NCBI GenBank assembly: GCA_900766825.1
Contig: CAAFWU010000070.1
Span: forward strand, 1 to 64,000
DNA from: Bacteroidales bacterium
GTDB lineage: Bacteria; Bacteroidota; Bacteroidia; Bacteroidales; Marinilabiliaceae
Direction of reading: 5' to 3'
Length of the DNA: 64,000 nucleotides
How positions within the stretch are numbered: the first letter of the stretch is position 1; the number at the start of each line of letters is the position of its first letter. A program made the position numbers and the translations under genes. Shown piece after piece: positions 25,760 to 34,796 of the stretch. The notes beneath the pieces are model-generated. The model saw nothing but the letters and a program-made list of their open reading frames with translations. It was not told where the DNA came from and searched no databases.

Positions 25760-28700
25760 ATGGAAATAACAAAAGATATAAAGAGAACCGCCAAGGTCAA
25801 AGAGATTCGCCGCGATGGCAGCCGATGGTATTATGTTGTGGATATAGATGGCGTGGAGTACGACATAAAGATGTACGACTACCAAAAAACACTGCCACAG
25901 CCCGATAGCATAACATGCATTATTTCAAACGACCCTTTTTTCGATGGAAGAAAGAAAGTTAAACAAGACCTTGTTCCAATCATTGCAGCGCAGTATAAAG
26001 TTGGCGAAGTCTACACATTTAAAGTTCGCAAGAGTCGCACAGGCCTCGGTCTAAATGCCGTGAGCGACGAAGGTTTTGAATTTATTCTCGAGAACCCCAA
26101 AAAGAAACGTTACGAAGAGCGACAAAGCATTGAGTGTAAAATTCTTAGCATAAACGGCACCAAGGTTATAACAACCGAAGTAGAAAAAAAAACATCGGCC
26201 GTCCTAAGCACCAACTCCTTCATCTCGCCCGCCACCATTGCCCAGGTTGTTGCGGGGGCCAATGTGCCGCCCGAGATGCAACGGTGGTTTGTGAGGCTCT
26301 TTGAATACAGCAGCGAGTTTGGTCGCGCACGCCAGTTGCTGGAGATCGAGGCTCAAGAGTGGTTGCCCGAGGCCCTAAAGGTTATAGAGGAGAAGATGCC
26401 CCACTGGGTGTCAAGAAACGCTTTGGCGCATGTTAAAAAGGTAGACCTCTTGGTTGAGTTTGAGCGCCTGTGCGTTGAGGTTGTGGAGCGCAGCAACATC
26501 TTTGGCGACGATGTGGACAATGCAGATATGTTTCGCACACGCATGGCTGGCGTCATCGATGTTACCAACGAATGCCTCTCAGCCCTAAGAAAAATCAACG
26601 ACGGCACCATCTATTCTTATGCTCAGGACATCATAACAAGCTTGGGCCGAACGGGCTACATCTATGAGCCTCAGCGCCGACTCCACGTGCTGATGCGAGC
26701 CATGACCATTGAGCCAGCGTTGCTGAACAAATATATAGAGCCCATGCTCAACACCCTCTCGATGGGCAAAAAGTCGAACTGGGACCGCGAGCCTCTGCGC
26801 TCGGCCATAGTTTGGTTTCTGAGCAACCTGACGGAGCTCTATGCCAGCAAGGCCGACAATGTAATGGACATAAAACTGGGTGTCAATAGGCAGACTATAG
26901 ACAACATGGTCAAGGCCATTGGCATGACTCTGCTCATGGACACCGAGAATGTGAACAACCACCACGTTCTGTTGGCTCGCCTCTGCCGCTACACATCGCT
27001 TACCGACGACCGCCTCTCCTATTTAATAGAGAAGGCCTACGCCTATCTGTTTGGCAATCTGCCCCAAAGCCTGCCCTTTAGCTGGAACGAGATTCGCCAA
27101 AGCAGCCATGTGTTGGGCTATCTGCTCAATCAGGCACCCATGCCCTCCGTTACGCAGGAGCCCCTGTGGCACGAGGGTCCCGCAGGCCGCATTCAGGTGG
27201 TAAACCGAACTGTGAGCCTATATCCTCTGGAGCGTAACGTTAAGTTTCACAATGCATTGCCCACGGACATGACTTGCTGGCGCAAGATGAAGGTGTTCAC
27301 CATGGGGCATGAGTTCGACAAGCCCACCAAGACCAATGTAGAGGACTTGACAACGCTGAAGAGAATGTGGCGCAGCGCCGAGGACACCCTGCTGGACAGC
27401 GAGGTGGACGACAAGCAGCCTCAGGGCAGTGCGCGCGGCAAAAAGATGTTGGCAACGGTGGGCGACGATGTGCTGATTCGCATAACGTACCGCGAGGCCG
27501 AGAACGACGAAAAGGGTAACCCACGCTTCCACTGCGTCATTGTGAGCGACACCACCATGGGCGAGGGTGCCATATCGCCTTGCAACATTGTGCGTTACTA
27601 CTCATACTACACTCAGGTTGAGGACTTTAGGGATGAGAAGGGACGACCCCTCTTGCTACATGCCAGGGTAACGGGCGAATTGCCAAACGGTCAGCTGACA
27701 TTCGACTTGCTGGAATTTGCCATTTCAAAAGTGAATGATAACCTAAGCGTGGGCGACGAGGTGCTGTGCATTATGACCATCTCGACCCCCTATCATGACA
27801 GGTTGCTCATTACCGAAACGGGCTACTCGCTCAAGATACCCGCCCGCGACAACTGCCCCGACCTTAAGAAATATGACTTGGCGTGGGTGGAGATAACGAA
27901 AATTTACCCCGACGGAAACATAGACGGCACCTTTTTGGAGCAAGCCGACCCCGACGAGCACTTGACCGACCGCGAATGCTTGCGTAACTTGCTGGTTTCC
28001 ATTAGCGAAGGCGTATACGAAGACAAAGAGAACGACGAGGACGAGGAGGGCGAGAGCGACGAGGACGACGACCAGGAGCAGAACTTGGAGAGTAGCGAAG
28101 CCGACGAGCTCATAAAACTCTTCGACCGCCAGAGCGTGGTGTCTGTAAAGCGTGCCGACGCCTTCAACCTGCTGGGCATGGCCCGTCTGATGGCCCTCGT
28201 GGAGGGTAACGACCAGAAGGCCGACGAGTATTTGGAGCGCATGACGTTCCTGCAACTAATGCAACAGTACGAAACGAACCAAATAATTGAGGCCGAGGAG
28301 GTTGAGAGTCACTACCGAAGATACAATGAGCTCATTAAGGATAACTCGGACTTTCAGGAGCAGATAATTCGCCTCTTCTGCATAAGCAAACTGTCGGACC
28401 GCGAGGCTCTTGAGGAACTCAACGATTTGGCAAAGCAATACGCCAATAGTCTGACGGGCGATGTGGCCCGTTTGGCCGTGGCTCACAACCTTATTATTGG
28501 CGACCCCGAGCTTAACGAGGCACGTAAGATGCTGCGCAACAAGATTAACAACCTGATTGGTGTGACCATAAGGGACGATACGGACCGCCAGAGCTTGGGC
28601 GAGGAGAGTGCCACGGTGGAGTTCAAGACATCGATGGTTATTCCGCCCGACAACAATATGCGTGTGGACCGCGAGCGCCAGACCAACAAGTTGCTTCAGG

Positions 28701-29083
28701 TGGTGTGCGGCATGATGAACAATCAGGGAGGTCGCCTCTATGTGGGTGTGAACGACTTCGGCATTGCTCAGGGTCTTACGGCGGACTTTACCGAGTTTGC
28801 AGGCAGCGAGCGATACGACGAGCAGAAGTGCCGCGACACCATGGATCGTTATTTCCTAACCAACATACGTCAGCACATATCGGAGGAGGCTTCGGTGAGT
28901 GTTAAGTCGTCGTTCATGGAACACGAGGGTAGGTCGGTCTACGTGGTGGATGTGGAGCCCACGAACTACGTTGCCGCCGTGGATGGTGTGAGCTACCGCC
29001 GTTGCGGCACAGCCACCAACCGCATGAGCAACGATGAGATAGCAAAAGTTAAGGATTTAAAGAAAAACAAGCAGAATAAGTAA
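25760..29083 (+). CDS. 1107-residue protein with C-terminal AlbA_2 (Schlafen-type) domain
   Basis: The first about 150 residues contain two small beta-barrel-like stretches (WYYVVDIDGVEYDIKMYDY, KVGEVYTFKVRKSRTGLGLNAV) that may be OB/S1-like nucleic-acid binding modules. A long helical middle (about 180-480) and more beta-rich modules (about 555-750) follow. Residues 754-784 are almost purely acidic (NDEDEEGESDEDDDQEQ). The C-terminus (949-1090) is an AlbA_2 domain: ESATVEFKTSMVI, QVVCGMMNNQGGRLYVGVNDFG, and VSYRRCGTATNRM. AlbA_2/Schlafen domains are linked to RNA cleavage or DNA binding. No helicase or ATPase motif is seen. It is the middle gene of an operon with a thioesterase and DUF3467. 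Overall function unknown. Confidence 0.85.
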   Translation: MEITKDIKRTAKVKEIRRDGSRWYYVVDIDGVEYDIKMYDYQKTLPQPDSITCIISNDPFFDGRKKVKQDLVPIIAAQYKVGEVYTFKVRKSRTGLGLNAVSDEGFEFILENPKKKRYEERQSIECKILSINGTKVITTEVEKKTSAVLSTNSFISPATIAQVVAGANVPPEMQRWFVRLFEYSSEFGRARQLLEIEAQEWLPEALKVIEEKMPHWVSRNALAHVKKVDLLVEFERLCVEVVERSNIFGDDVDNADMFRTRMAGVIDVTNECLSALRKINDGTIYSYAQDIITSLGRTGYIYEPQRRLHVLMRAMTIEPALLNKYIEPMLNTLSMGKKSNWDREPLRSAIVWFLSNLTELYASKADNVMDIKLGVNRQTIDNMVKAIGMTLLMDTENVNNHHVLLARLCRYTSLTDDRLSYLIEKAYAYLFGNLPQSLPFSWNEIRQSSHVLGYLLNQAPMPSVTQEPLWHEGPAGRIQVVNRTVSLYPLERNVKFHNALPTDMTCWRKMKVFTMGHEFDKPTKTNVEDLTTLKRMWRSAEDTLLDSEVDDKQPQGSARGKKMLATVGDDVLIRITYREAENDEKGNPRFHCVIVSDTTMGEGAISPCNIVRYYSYYTQVEDFRDEKGRPLLLHARVTGELPNGQLTFDLLEFAISKVNDNLSVGDEVLCIMTISTPYHDRLLITETGYSLKIPARDNCPDLKKYDLAWVEITKIYPDGNIDGTFLEQADPDEHLTDRECLRNLLVSISEGVYEDKENDEDEEGESDEDDDQEQNLESSEADELIKLFDRQSVVSVKRADAFNLLGMARLMALVEGNDQKADEYLERMTFLQLMQQYETNQIIEAEEVESHYRRYNELIKDNSDFQEQIIRLFCISKLSDREALEELNDLAKQYANSLTGDVARLAVAHNLIIGDPELNEARKMLRNKINNLIGVTIRDDTDRQSLGEESATVEFKTSMVIPPDNNMRVDRERQTNKLLQVVCGMMNNQGGRLYVGVNDFGIAQGLTADFTEFAGSERYDEQKCRDTMDRYFLTNIRQHISEEASVSVKSSFMEHEGRSVYVVDVEPTNYVAAVDGVSYRRCGTATNRMSNDEIAKVKDLKKNKQNK

Positions 29084-29108
29084 AACCAATACAAAGATTT
29101 CATAAAGC

Positions 29109-29423
29109 ATGGAAGATCAGAACAACAATGGTCAGCAGGGCAAGATAAACATCAACCTGTCGGCAGAGGTGGCCGATGGCATCTACTCAAACATGGCCCT
29201 GATAACCCACTCGGATACCGAGTTTGTGTTGGACTTTATCCGTGTGGTGCCAGGGGTTCCCTCGCCCTCGGTCAAGTCCCGCATAATAATGACCCCAGAG
29301 AATGCCAAGAAGTTGCTTATGGCTCTTAAGGACAACATAGATAAGTACGAGAGCAAGCACGGTGGCTTAGGGGCTAACTCCGTGGCCTATCCTTTTGGAT
29401 TGGGAGGCAAGGGGAACGCTTAA
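29109..29423 (+). CDS. DUF3467 family protein
   Basis: 104 residues. INLSAEVADGIYSNMALITHSDTEFVLDFIRVVPG followed by SRIIMTPENAKKLLMALKDNI is the DUF3467 core, widespread in Bacteroidetes. It is a cytoplasmic protein of unknown role, last in the thioesterase-AlbA_2 operon. Confidence 0.88.
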   Translation: MEDQNNNGQQGKININLSAEVADGIYSNMALITHSDTEFVLDFIRVVPGVPSPSVKSRIIMTPENAKKLLMALKDNIDKYESKHGGLGANSVAYPFGLGGKGNA

Positions 29424-29448
29424 CTTCTCTATTGATTGCTATATTATT

Positions 29449-29492
29449 AATGCTCACTCTGACCCGTTTTGGGGGCGGAGTGAGCATTTGTT
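29449..29492 (+). terminator. terminator after the DUF3467 gene
   Basis: Perfect 11-base arms AATGCTCACTC (29449-29459) and GAGTGAGCATT (29478-29488), then TTGTTGG. It closes the plus-strand operon and may also serve the convergent ABC gene. Confidence 0.7.
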
Positions 29493-29522
29493 GGTTTGGG
29501 ATGTGTAGAGATAATTCTCCCC

Positions 29523-31322
29523 CTACTCCCCCACCTCAACCGTTTCGAGTCCCTTAAGTGTTTCGGCAATATGCGACACCACTATCACAGTTCGTCCTTG
29601 GGCGTGAAGGATGTCTACGCATTCGCGGAGTTTGGCTCGGGCTTTGGGGTCCAGACTGCTGGTGGGCTCGTCTAGAAAAACAATTTCTGCACGGGAGTAG
29701 AGAACACGGGCTATGGCCATAAGCTGCCATTCGCCTCGGCTAAACATCTCGGAGCCCTCGAATTCGTCGCCCAGACGGGTATCGTAGGCTTGGGGGAGAC
29801 GCATGATTAAGTCGTGGAGGCCTACCATTTGGGCTGCCCACTGGAGGGCTTGTGGATCCTGGCGGGTCAGGTCGCCCATCATAATGTTCTCGCGGGCGGT
29901 GACGCAATAGACCCTAAAGTCCTGAAAGACTGCTGTCACGTGACCACATAGTTCGTGCTCGGGTATGGTGGCAAGGTCGGTATTGCCAATGAGGATGTGA
30001 CCACTGTTGGGTGTTAGCAGACCGCAGAGCATCTTAGTGAGGGTTGATTTGCCACTGCCATTGCGCCCCGTGAGGCCTATGACCTGACCGCGGGGTATGC
30101 TGAGCGAGATGTTGCTCAGGGCCATACGTTCCGAATTAGGATAGCGGAAGGAGACGTTGCAGACCCTTATGGCATCGAATTGGGTGGGGAACGAGGAGGG
30201 ACCAGTCTCTAATACAGGGGTCTGAGATTGAGATTGAGTTTGAGATTGGATTTGACCGCAGGGAACCTCAGAGGACAAGAAATGACCCGACAAAAAACGG
30301 TGGAGAATGCTAATATAGAGAGTGTTGCTATGCAAAGCAATGGTGCTGTGCCCAACATCGGTTACGGCAGCCTCGGCACGGCGCATGGCCAAAAGATAGG
30401 TGGCCAGAGCACCAACGGATACGCCCACGATGCCTGCGTAGACCACAACGGCGGCAAAAGCCAGAGTGCTGAGAATGACGGTGAGCACAGTGCTCCAAGC
30501 CGTGCGCATTGTGCCCATTCGGCTTACGTCCATACTCTGCTGAAAGATGGTTTGGTGCATGGCATCGAAACGAGTGCGGAAGAAGGGGAAGAGGTTGAAG
30601 AGGCGCACCTCGGGACCGAAGATGGGGCTTGTGAGAACGCGATGGTAGTAGTTGAGACGTCGTTCCTCATCGGCCTGACTCTCATAGAGTTGAAAACTTT
30701 TGCCCGAGGTCCAGAGGCGAGCCATAACCAGCGGAGCACCCGCCGCCATAACGAGCAGAGGGAGCCACCAAGCAAGGGCACCAAGCCATATGGCCAGAGC
30801 ACAGAATGTGAGTGCGGAGCGAAGTAGTGTGAGAGCCGAGAAGAAGATGTAGATGGGTTTGTCGGGCGAACTCTGGAGGGCACGGTAGGTCTGTCGGCGA
30901 AATGTGGGACTCTGAACGACCTGAAAGGGTATGTCAGCCATCTGACATTGAACGAGTTGGGAGACTCGCGCACGAAGTTGGAGGCTGAGACCATAGGAGA
31001 GATAGTCGGATGCTGACTGAGCAAGGCGAGCGAGCATAAGGGTGAGGGCAAAGGCACCGAGCCAAGGGGCCAAATGGCGTAGACCATCCCAAGGGTTTGC
31101 GCTGATGAGGGGGAGGAGGTCCAGCGAGACGTCGACAAGCCGCCCCATGACCCAGAGGTTGAGCAGAGGAAGCAGAGCGCAAGCCACCGAGAGGAGGGCA
31201 ATGGAGAGCATGCGCCAAGGCGAGAGGTCCCAGACCAAACGGAGAGCAAAGGAGACAAGGGCGAGCCCTCGGGTTAAGGTTCCACGATTTAAGAGTTGTT
31301 GAATATGGTGGTGCATAGACAA
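29523..31322 (-). CDS. ABC exporter (membrane and ATPase fused)
   Basis: 599 residues. Six membrane helices in about 20-330, then the ATP-binding domain (about 385-599) with Walker A GRNGSGKST, Q-loop AVFQDFRVYC, signature FSRGEWQ (a departure from LSGGQ) and Walker B IVFLDEPTSS. A linker at about 355-370 is a Gln/Ser repeat (IQSQTQSQSQT). It resembles exporters of peptides and lantibiotic-like products. It is last in a string with PqqD-like, HPrK-like and S24/S26 peptidase genes, so its cargo may be a modified peptide. There is no C39 peptidase domain at the N-terminus. Confidence 0.9.
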   Translation of the reverse strand: MSMHHHIQQLLNRGTLTRGLALVSFALRLVWDLSPWRMLSIALLSVACALLPLLNLWVMGRLVDVSLDLLPLISANPWDGLRHLAPWLGAFALTLMLARLAQSASDYLSYGLSLQLRARVSQLVQCQMADIPFQVVQSPTFRRQTYRALQSSPDKPIYIFFSALTLLRSALTFCALAIWLGALAWWLPLLVMAAGAPLVMARLWTSGKSFQLYESQADEERRLNYYHRVLTSPIFGPEVRLFNLFPFFRTRFDAMHQTIFQQSMDVSRMGTMRTAWSTVLTVILSTLAFAAVVVYAGIVGVSVGALATYLLAMRRAEAAVTDVGHSTIALHSNTLYISILHRFLSGHFLSSEVPCGQIQSQTQSQSQTPVLETGPSSFPTQFDAIRVCNVSFRYPNSERMALSNISLSIPRGQVIGLTGRNGSGKSTLTKMLCGLLTPNSGHILIGNTDLATIPEHELCGHVTAVFQDFRVYCVTARENIMMGDLTRQDPQALQWAAQMVGLHDLIMRLPQAYDTRLGDEFEGSEMFSRGEWQLMAIARVLYSRAEIVFLDEPTSSLDPKARAKLRECVDILHAQGRTVIVVSHIAETLKGLETVEVGE

Positions 31323-31372
31323 TTATGAGGCAGATGAGACACACAAAGTTAGTGAGTTAATGCCTCAAAAAA

Positions 31373-31855
31373 TCACAAAAGGTGGAGTCGGTTGAGGAGG
31401 TGGGCTATAAAATAGTTGACCTTGTAGGAGATGGGCGCAGATTTGTAGGTCCAGCTACGAGTCCAAGTTTGGGGTGTGCAGGCTATTGGTTTGTCTTTTC
31501 GCTTGGCTTGGGTTACGACGCCAAGAAGATTATGAGGCGCAAGGGGAGGGTCGGGACAGAGGCAACCGTCGCCACGGGTTATGAGGTTGCCAGCATCGTC
31601 CTGCCCCACAAGACGGTGAGCCACCACACGACCTTGGGTGTCGATGAAGGTGACCACGGAGCCCACGGGGGGAAGGGCGTCGGCATTGGGGCGCTGGATA
31701 TGAAGGACATCGCCAGGGCGTAGGGTGGGATACATGCTCATGCCCTGAGCATTGATGTCGACCGCAAGACCTTGCTGGAGCAGGTTCTGGACCAAGTGGG
31801 CCATCTGCTGGGCAGTGAGGTGCGCGGAGGATGCTGTGTGGGGAGATTGGGGCAT
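31373..31855 (-). CDS. S24/S26-family serine peptidase (SipW-like)
   Basis: 160 residues. GMSMYPTLRPGD (Ser40) and GRVVAHRLVG (His80) form the Ser-His arrangement of SipW-type peptidases, and TRGDGCL corresponds to the conserved Gly-Asp box. Unlike signal peptidases it shows no N-terminal membrane anchor, so it probably acts in the cytoplasm. It lies between the HPrK-like and ABC genes, 40 and 50 bases from each. A plausible role is removal of a leader peptide before export, but this is inference. Confidence 0.82.
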   Translation of the reverse strand: MPQSPHTASSAHLTAQQMAHLVQNLLQQGLAVDINAQGMSMYPTLRPGDVLHIQRPNADALPPVGSVVTFIDTQGRVVAHRLVGQDDAGNLITRGDGCLCPDPPLAPHNLLGVVTQAKRKDKPIACTPQTWTRSWTYKSAPISYKVNYFIAHLLNRLHLL

Positions 31856-31895
31856 GGCTTGCGAATGAGGCTTATTTTGGGGTATAATGTGCTGA

Positions 31896-32960
31896 TTATT
31901 GCTGACGTAGGGCTGGCTTGGGGCTTTTGGAACAGAGGTCGATGCGCAGAAGGTCGATGACCTCGGTGTCTGGTTTGAAGCCGAGGCGAGCTATGGGCAC
32001 CAATTCTATGAATCGCAATACGTTTTGCGTCATAAGGCGGACTGACTCGGCATCGAGAGGCTGCTGGATGACGTTGGTGAGGACTGCAGATAAGGCACTG
32101 GCTTTGGAGAGGTGTGAGATGGTGTTCTCGGGGCTCTGCCAAATGTTATAGAGTCGGCGGATGGTTGTGCTCTTAGGCTTCTGCTTATAGTGGGGCATGG
32201 GAATGTTGTAGGCCTTGGGCAAGGAGTCGGAGCCGTGGGGGAGGCGTATGGCCACGATGTCGTCGTTGATGATGACGGCACCCTTTTGGCGCATGATGTT
32301 GGCAATGGTGCTCTTGCCAGTGCCAGAGGGGGCGGTAAAGACCATGCCTTTGCCAATGCCGACGCAAACGGCCGACGAGTGGAGCAAGAAACCGCCTCGG
32401 CGGAGGAGGATGCGAGAGAGGAAGAGACTATAGAGGGGATAGATATAGGGGTCGACGGGGGCATCGGCCAAAACTTTGGCTTCGCGAATACGACAGAGTT
32501 CGGTCAGCTCTTTAGACTCGCTACTGCTTTGGGAGTCTGCTGAGTTGAAGGAAGCATTGGCTTCTGATGAGGGAGTCTTGGTGTAACGTGGGGCAATGAG
32601 GAGAGTGGCCACGGAGTCGCGGATGCGAATTTGGGCCGCTTGGAGTTCATGCCCCTGATGGTAGGTGACGGTGATGACCTCGGTGCCATCGGCAAAGGTT
32701 TGGAGGAGCCAGTCGTAGCCAATGGCCTCGGGTGAGGTGGGAACGGAGGCCGAGAAGTGGTGGTCGGCCGTGGGCTCGGGACAAACCGTGTCAACCTTTC
32801 GGATGGTTACGGATATGACGTCGGTGATGCTACTACTGGTAGGGTTGACACTGTTGGATCCGAAGCCATGGAAGGAGAAGTCGGTTAGCTTGCACCCTTC
32901 GGCGTGGGCATCGATGCGGATATCGGCCACACAGGCACTTAGAAACTCATTGTCTGCCAT
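31896..32960 (-). CDS. HPr kinase-like protein of a peptide-modification cassette
   Basis: 354 residues. The C-terminal half has the HPrK P-loop FTAPSGTGKSTIANIM (211-218), a conserved His in FLLHSSAV, and NDDIVAIR after the P-loop. The N-terminal half is divergent. HPrK-like proteins of this kind accompany PqqD-like and transport genes, and some are known to phosphorylate lasso peptides (paeninodin). There are no HPr or PTS genes here. The ATG at 32960 is overlapped by the end of a 29-codon ORF (33036-32947). Confidence 0.83.
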   Translation of the reverse strand: MADNEFLSACVADIRIDAHAEGCKLTDFSFHGFGSNSVNPTSSSITDVISVTIRKVDTVCPEPTADHHFSASVPTSPEAIGYDWLLQTFADGTEVITVTYHQGHELQAAQIRIRDSVATLLIAPRYTKTPSSEANASFNSADSQSSSESKELTELCRIREAKVLADAPVDPYIYPLYSLFLSRILLRRGGFLLHSSAVCVGIGKGMVFTAPSGTGKSTIANIMRQKGAVIINDDIVAIRLPHGSDSLPKAYNIPMPHYKQKPKSTTIRRLYNIWQSPENTISHLSKASALSAVLTNVIQQPLDAESVRLMTQNVLRFIELVPIARLGFKPDTEVIDLLRIDLCSKSPKPALRQQ

Positions 32961-33036
32961 AAAGTTGACTGAGAATGGAGGTTAGTGTATAAGTAGGAAA
33001 GAAAAAACATTTAGCCCCCAAAAGATCATGTACCAT
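32947..33036 (-). CDS. possible 29-residue peptide overlapping the HPrK-like start
   Basis: ATG-started ORF reading MVHDLLGAKCFFFPTYTLTS and nine more residues, ending in TGA inside codon 5 of the HPrK-like gene. Its position between the PqqD-like and HPrK-like genes is where a precursor peptide could sit, and the overlap would allow translational coupling. No leader/core pattern is recognisable and chance is a real possibility. Confidence 0.25.
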   Translation of the reverse strand: MVHDLLGAKCFFFPTYTLTSILSQLYGRQ

Positions 33037-33076
33037 GATTTGGCTGTGTTGTAAAAGAACGCGTGGGAGCTAAATG
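33008..33076. promoter_or_regulatory. nested inverted repeats in the PqqD-HPrK spacer
   Basis: Outer arms CATTTAGCCCCC (33008-33019) and GGGAGCTAAATG (33065-33076), one mismatch. Nested inside is ATCATG-TAC-CATGAT (33025-33039). The 209-base spacer 32961-33169 is otherwise without a clear gene. It could be an attenuator, an RNA switch or an operator. Confidence 0.5.
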
Positions 33077-33169
33077 GCAAATGATGTAATTGATTGTATG
33101 GTAGTGGTGAAGAGCGATACAATAATTGTGGCGGGAGTGAGCGTTAGCCGCCCAAGCAGGAAAGAGTTG

Positions 33170-33499
33170 TTAGCAAACAGCAATGACGCCCTTGTCGCGG
33201 AGCCTAAGCAAGAAGTGCTGGATTGAGGCGAGGGCTTTATTCATGTCGTCAATTTCATACTTTGAAGAGATGGCGTCGACCAACTGCTGGGTTGTGAGAC
33301 CTTGACCTTGGGCACCATCGGCTTGCAAAGCAAAGAGAATGTCGGCCGCTGTGCCATTAAGTTCAATAACGCCTCCCATGTTGGCCGTGGAGTTGCTCAC
33401 GGGCACTAGAACGGCCTCGTCGCCAACACTTGAGAGAACAAAATTGTTCATATTGAGTTTGAAGCGCTGAACTTCAGATGTTTTTTCTTCGTGTGACAT
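33170..33499 (-). CDS. PqqD-like peptide-binding protein
   Basis: 109 residues with the winged-helix PqqD/RiPP-recognition fold: NSTANMGGVIELNGTAADILFAL, then LTTQQLVDAISSKYEID and FLLRLRDKGVIAVC. PqqD-like proteins bind leader peptides for ribosomal-peptide modifying enzymes. It is the first gene of the cassette with the HPrK-like, S24/S26 and ABC genes. No radical-SAM, asparagine-synthetase or leader-protease B2 gene is adjacent, so the partner enzyme is missing or encoded elsewhere. Confidence 0.85.
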   Translation of the reverse strand: MSHEEKTSEVQRFKLNMNNFVLSSVGDEAVLVPVSNSTANMGGVIELNGTAADILFALQADGAQGQGLTTQQLVDAISSKYEIDDMNKALASIQHFLLRLRDKGVIAVC

Positions 33500-33562
33500 G
33501 AAGTATGCTGTTATGCGTTATTGAGCATCAATAACAGTGTAAATTATACAAAAAGCGTGCCA

Positions 33563-33570
33563 CAAAAATA
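33563..33570 (-). promoter_or_regulatory. putative promoter of the PqqD cassette
   Basis: TATTTTTG on the minus strand is an exact TAnnTTTG match, 63 bases before the PqqD-like ATG. TTTG lies 14 bases further upstream (33585-33588). It follows the tsaD terminator, so the cassette is its own transcription unit. Confidence 0.45.
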
Positions 33571-33611
33571 GGAATTATTTAATACAAAGGGGCGAAAATG
33601 GGTATAAAGTA

Positions 33612-33660
33612 ACAAAAAAAAGCAGATGGAGTGGTAACAGACCACTACACCTGCTGGTAT
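33612..33660 (-). terminator. tsaD terminator
   Basis: On the minus strand AGCAGGTGTAGTGGT-ctgtt-ACCACTCCATCTGCT folds into a hairpin and is followed by TTTTTTTT. It lies just after the tsaD stop codon. Confidence 0.75.
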
Positions 33661-33679
33661 TTTGAAGAAAAATATAAAA

Positions 33680-34693
33680 CTAAATGATGGTTTTGGAGAA
33701 TGGGGCAACGTCTTGTGTTGTGAACATGCCCTTCTGGAACTTGCGGAAGCCAGCCGAGGCCACCATGGCGGCGTTGTCTGTGGTATAGGTAAACTTGGGA
33801 ATGAAGACGTTCCAGCCTCGCGTGGTGTTGAGATTCTGGAAGGCGGCACGAAGACCAGAGTTTGCCGATACGCCACCAGCCACAGCCACGGTGGTTATGC
33901 CCATGTCTTTGGCAGCACGGACGAGGTTCTTCATAAGTATGTCTATGACAGTGCTTTGAAGCGAGGCGCAGAGGTCGGCTTTGTTCTTCTCTATGAAGTC
34001 TGGGTCCTCCTTTAGTTGGTCCCTAAGGGTGTAGAGGAACGAAGTCTTGAGACCACTGAAGCTATAGTCGTAGCCAGGAATATGAGGTCGGGCAAAAGCA
34101 AAAGCCTTAGGGTTTCCCTCTTTGGCCAACTTATCTATGAGAGGACCACCAGGGTAGCCCAGCCCCATGACCTTAGCACATTTGTCGAAGGCTTCGCCAG
34201 CGGCATCGTCGATGGTCTGACCAACGATTTGCATGTCCATATAGTCCTTAACGAGAAGAATTTGACTGTTGCCACCCGACACAAGAAGGCAGAGGAATGG
34301 GAACTGAGGGAGGTCTTTGCCCTCCTCCACAATGAAGTGGGCCGAGACGTGGGCCTGAAGGTGATTGACCTCGATGATGGGTTTGCCGAGTGCCAGAGCG
34401 AAACCCTTGGCAAAAGAGACGCCCACAAGGAGCGAACCCATGAGACCTGGTCCGCGAGTGAAGGCCACGGCACTGAGTTGGTCGGGACTGACACCAGCAT
34501 CGGCCAGAGCCTTGTCCACAACAGGAATTATGTTTTGTTCGTGAGCACGGGAAGCGAGTTCGGGGACCACGCCCCCATAGCGCAGATGCACGTCCTGATT
34601 GGCTGTGACATTGCTGAGCACTTGACCATCGCAAAGCACAGCAGCCGAAGTGTCGTCGCAGGACGATTCGATACCTAATATAATATCAGACAT
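33680..34693 (-). CDS. tsaD: tRNA threonylcarbamoyladenosine transferase TsaD
   Basis: 337 residues, full length. ASKHA-fold protein that transfers threonylcarbamoyl to A37 of ANN-decoding tRNAs together with TsaB and TsaE. ILGIESSCDDTSAAVL at the N-terminus, the metal-binding HLQAHVSAHF, LLVSGGNSQI, the GEAFDKCAKVMGLGYPGG loop and AGGVSANSGLR are all present. Essential housekeeping gene, divergent from tamB. Confidence 0.97.
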   Translation of the reverse strand: MSDIILGIESSCDDTSAAVLCDGQVLSNVTANQDVHLRYGGVVPELASRAHEQNIIPVVDKALADAGVSPDQLSAVAFTRGPGLMGSLLVGVSFAKGFALALGKPIIEVNHLQAHVSAHFIVEEGKDLPQFPFLCLLVSGGNSQILLVKDYMDMQIVGQTIDDAAGEAFDKCAKVMGLGYPGGPLIDKLAKEGNPKAFAFARPHIPGYDYSFSGLKTSFLYTLRDQLKEDPDFIEKNKADLCASLQSTVIDILMKNLVRAAKDMGITTVAVAGGVSANSGLRAAFQNLNTTRGWNVFIPKFTYTTDNAAMVASAGFRKFQKGMFTTQDVAPFSKTII

Positions 34694-34788
34694 TTTCAGA
34701 AAACTGTCTTATTTATTTCTGAGCAAAAATTGCCAGAGGGCATACCACGTTTAGGGAGCCATAGACACTGTATGATGCAGAAAAAGCC

Positions 34789-34796
34789 TAAATTTG
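34789..34796 (+). promoter_or_regulatory. putative tamB promoter -7 element
   Basis: TAAATTTG followed by C matches TAnnTTTG exactly, 97 bases before the tamB ATG. No good -33 element. Confidence 0.45.
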
